This document shows, one piece after another, positions 24,273 to 25,159 of a DNA stretch of 25,159 nt. Within the stretch, counting starts at the first letter, position 1. Every line of letters begins with the position of its first letter. The stretch is from the IMG/VR virus record IMGVR_UViG_3300028646_000013, positions 1 to 25,159 of that record; one strand, 5' to 3'. This stretch comes from a virus. Made by a program: the position numbers and the translations under genes. The notes below the pieces were generated by a model. The model made no database searches. It saw only the letters and a list, made by a program, of their open reading frames with translations, and was not told where the DNA came from.

Positions 24273-25159
24273 TTACATATTTCTTTGTCTGCCGTGAGTT
24301 ATCAATTGTTCTTTTCTCATAAAATAACCGAATACTTCTTTGTTAACCTTCCATTTTGACATTACTTTTTGCCAATTGCTTTCAGTTATTTTTTCTTTAT
24401 TTGTGCCAAAATCTATTATATTAAAATAGTTGTGTCCGTCTACCCCCTCGACAAACTCTTGGTACATTCCACGTGATACGCCTAAAACTGTTTTTCTCGT
24501 TATTCCGTTACTGCTAATACTCCACTCATTTGTAACGCTATCAATGTAGAAAATTTCTCCAGAGGTATGTAAAACCAACGTTCCCTTTTTGTATCGGCGA
24601 TCTCCGTTTAAAGTTATGGTTCCTCGTCGTGTGAACGGAGCATAAGCGTTACATTCTATAAGATATTGCAAATCGGAGAAAGCGGCTTGTATAGTATTGT
24701 CGTCGTTTGTTTTATTTTTATCAGAATTGTATTTTCCTCTTCCGACCCAAGTGTAGTAATTGCTTTCAACTGCTAATGGCTTAGAGCCCCATATGGATGC
24801 GTACTCTGGAAAGAATACAGCTGGAACTAACGAGGATAATTCAAACTCGCCGAGTTGAAGTTGATACTTTGGCATATATTGATACCATGAATAAATACCC
24901 TCGGTATTCCAATCTAAAGAAGTTGACACAATATCATCAGGGTTAATTTCCAACATTGCAAGTTCCATCATATTAACAATTCCTTCTTTGTCGAATGGCG
25001 GTTTTCTAGCGATCAAATAATATTGGTCTCCATAAGTATCTCCAAAAAATTCTACCATGGGTTCTTGGCAAACTTTGTGAAAAAAATTAAGCAAAGACCC
25101 TTGTTGTGAAGCTATACTGGAGTCTACAACTTGCTTGTTTGATATTGAACTATCCATAA
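24273..25159 (-). CDS. baseplate hub protein, C-terminal part (5' end outside the window)
   Basis: The frame is open to the right edge; the first Met in the window is at 25157, but the codon before it is not a stop, so the true start probably lies outside. About 295 residues are visible. The segment LLNFFHKVCQEPMVEFFGDT followed by YGDQYYLIARKPPFDKEGI matches the core of gp27/gpD-type hub proteins ('F.E..GD..G..Y.I.R.PPFD'). Later TWVGRGKYNSDKN and GTLVLHTSGEIFYIDSVTNE resemble the tube-like hub domains. The hub trimer holds the spike and joins tail tube to baseplate, which fits the next gene. No catalytic residues are visible. Confidence 0.72.
   Translation of the reverse strand, partial: MDSSISNKQVVDSSIASQQGSLLNFFHKVCQEPMVEFFGDTYGDQYYLIARKPPFDKEGIVNMMELAMLEINPDDIVSTSLDWNTEGIYSWYQYMPKYQLQLGEFELSSLVPAVFFPEYASIWGSKPLAVESNYYTWVGRGKYNSDKNKTNDDNTIQAAFSDLQYLIECNAYAPFTRRGTITLNGDRRYKKGTLVLHTSGEIFYIDSVTNEWSISSNGITRKTVLGVSRGMYQEFVEGVDGHNYFNIIDFGTNKEKITESNWQKVMSKWKVNKEVFGYFMRKEQLITHGRQRNM

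Noticed and set aside
1-25159. Stop-codon recoding, as in some phages of Bacteroidota
   Set aside because: All frames close normally with TAA or TGA and no gene is interrupted by in-frame TAG or TGA.

Overview
The window is part of a tailed, contractile-tail (myovirus-type) bacteriophage genome that probably infects a Bacteroidota host such as a flavobacterium. Grounds: a gp25-like wedge protein, a baseplate-J-type wedge protein and a spike beside a tail fibre with a self-cleaving S74 chaperone domain; strongly AT-rich DNA; start codons preceded by A/T-rich leaders with almost no Shine-Dalgarno sequences; and one very good Bacteroidota-type -7 promoter element (TATCTTTG, consensus TAnnTTTG) ahead of a sigma-like gene. 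The host assignment is inference. The standard code is used (TAA and TGA stops). All 20 supported genes lie on the minus strand, so the transcriptional order runs from position 25159 down to 1. I found no tRNA, CRISPR array, insertion sequence or integrase.

Structural block (25159 to 8938): partial baseplate hub, spike, a probable tube-end/baseplate protein, a LysM-like plus gp25-like wedge protein, a baseplate-J-type wedge protein, a 1698-residue tail fibre with four tandem modules, a fibre-associated protein, two small proteins, and four further probable tail or baseplate proteins. Genes are packed with gaps of about 1-45 nt or overlaps. A hairpin plus U-tract (8889-8917) ends the block.

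A 288-nt gene-free stretch (8650-8937) then leads into a tightly coupled replication/recombination operon (8649 to 3849): UvsW-like SF2 helicase, an unknown protein with a C-terminal Cys cluster, DnaB-like replicative helicase, CHC2-TOPRIM primase, and a small unknown. Stops and starts abut or overlap at every junction.

Next come a sigma-factor-like gene with its own host-type promoter, a Lys/Glu/Ala-rich 342-residue protein followed by a strong terminator (1949-1975), a thymidylate-synthase-family gene, and, joined to it by a TAATG overlap, the start of a DnaE-type DNA polymerase III alpha subunit that runs off the left edge. Together the left third supplies nucleotide synthesis, polymerase, helicase, primase and recombination helicase; the right two thirds builds the baseplate and host-recognition fibres.

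I found no clearly novel multi-gene system. The points most worth a second look are the thymidylate synthase homologue (methylase or hydroxymethylase), the PHP domain of the polymerase with altered metal ligands, the sigma-like gene and its promoter, the unknown protein between the two helicases, the LysM-gp25 fusion and the modular fibre.
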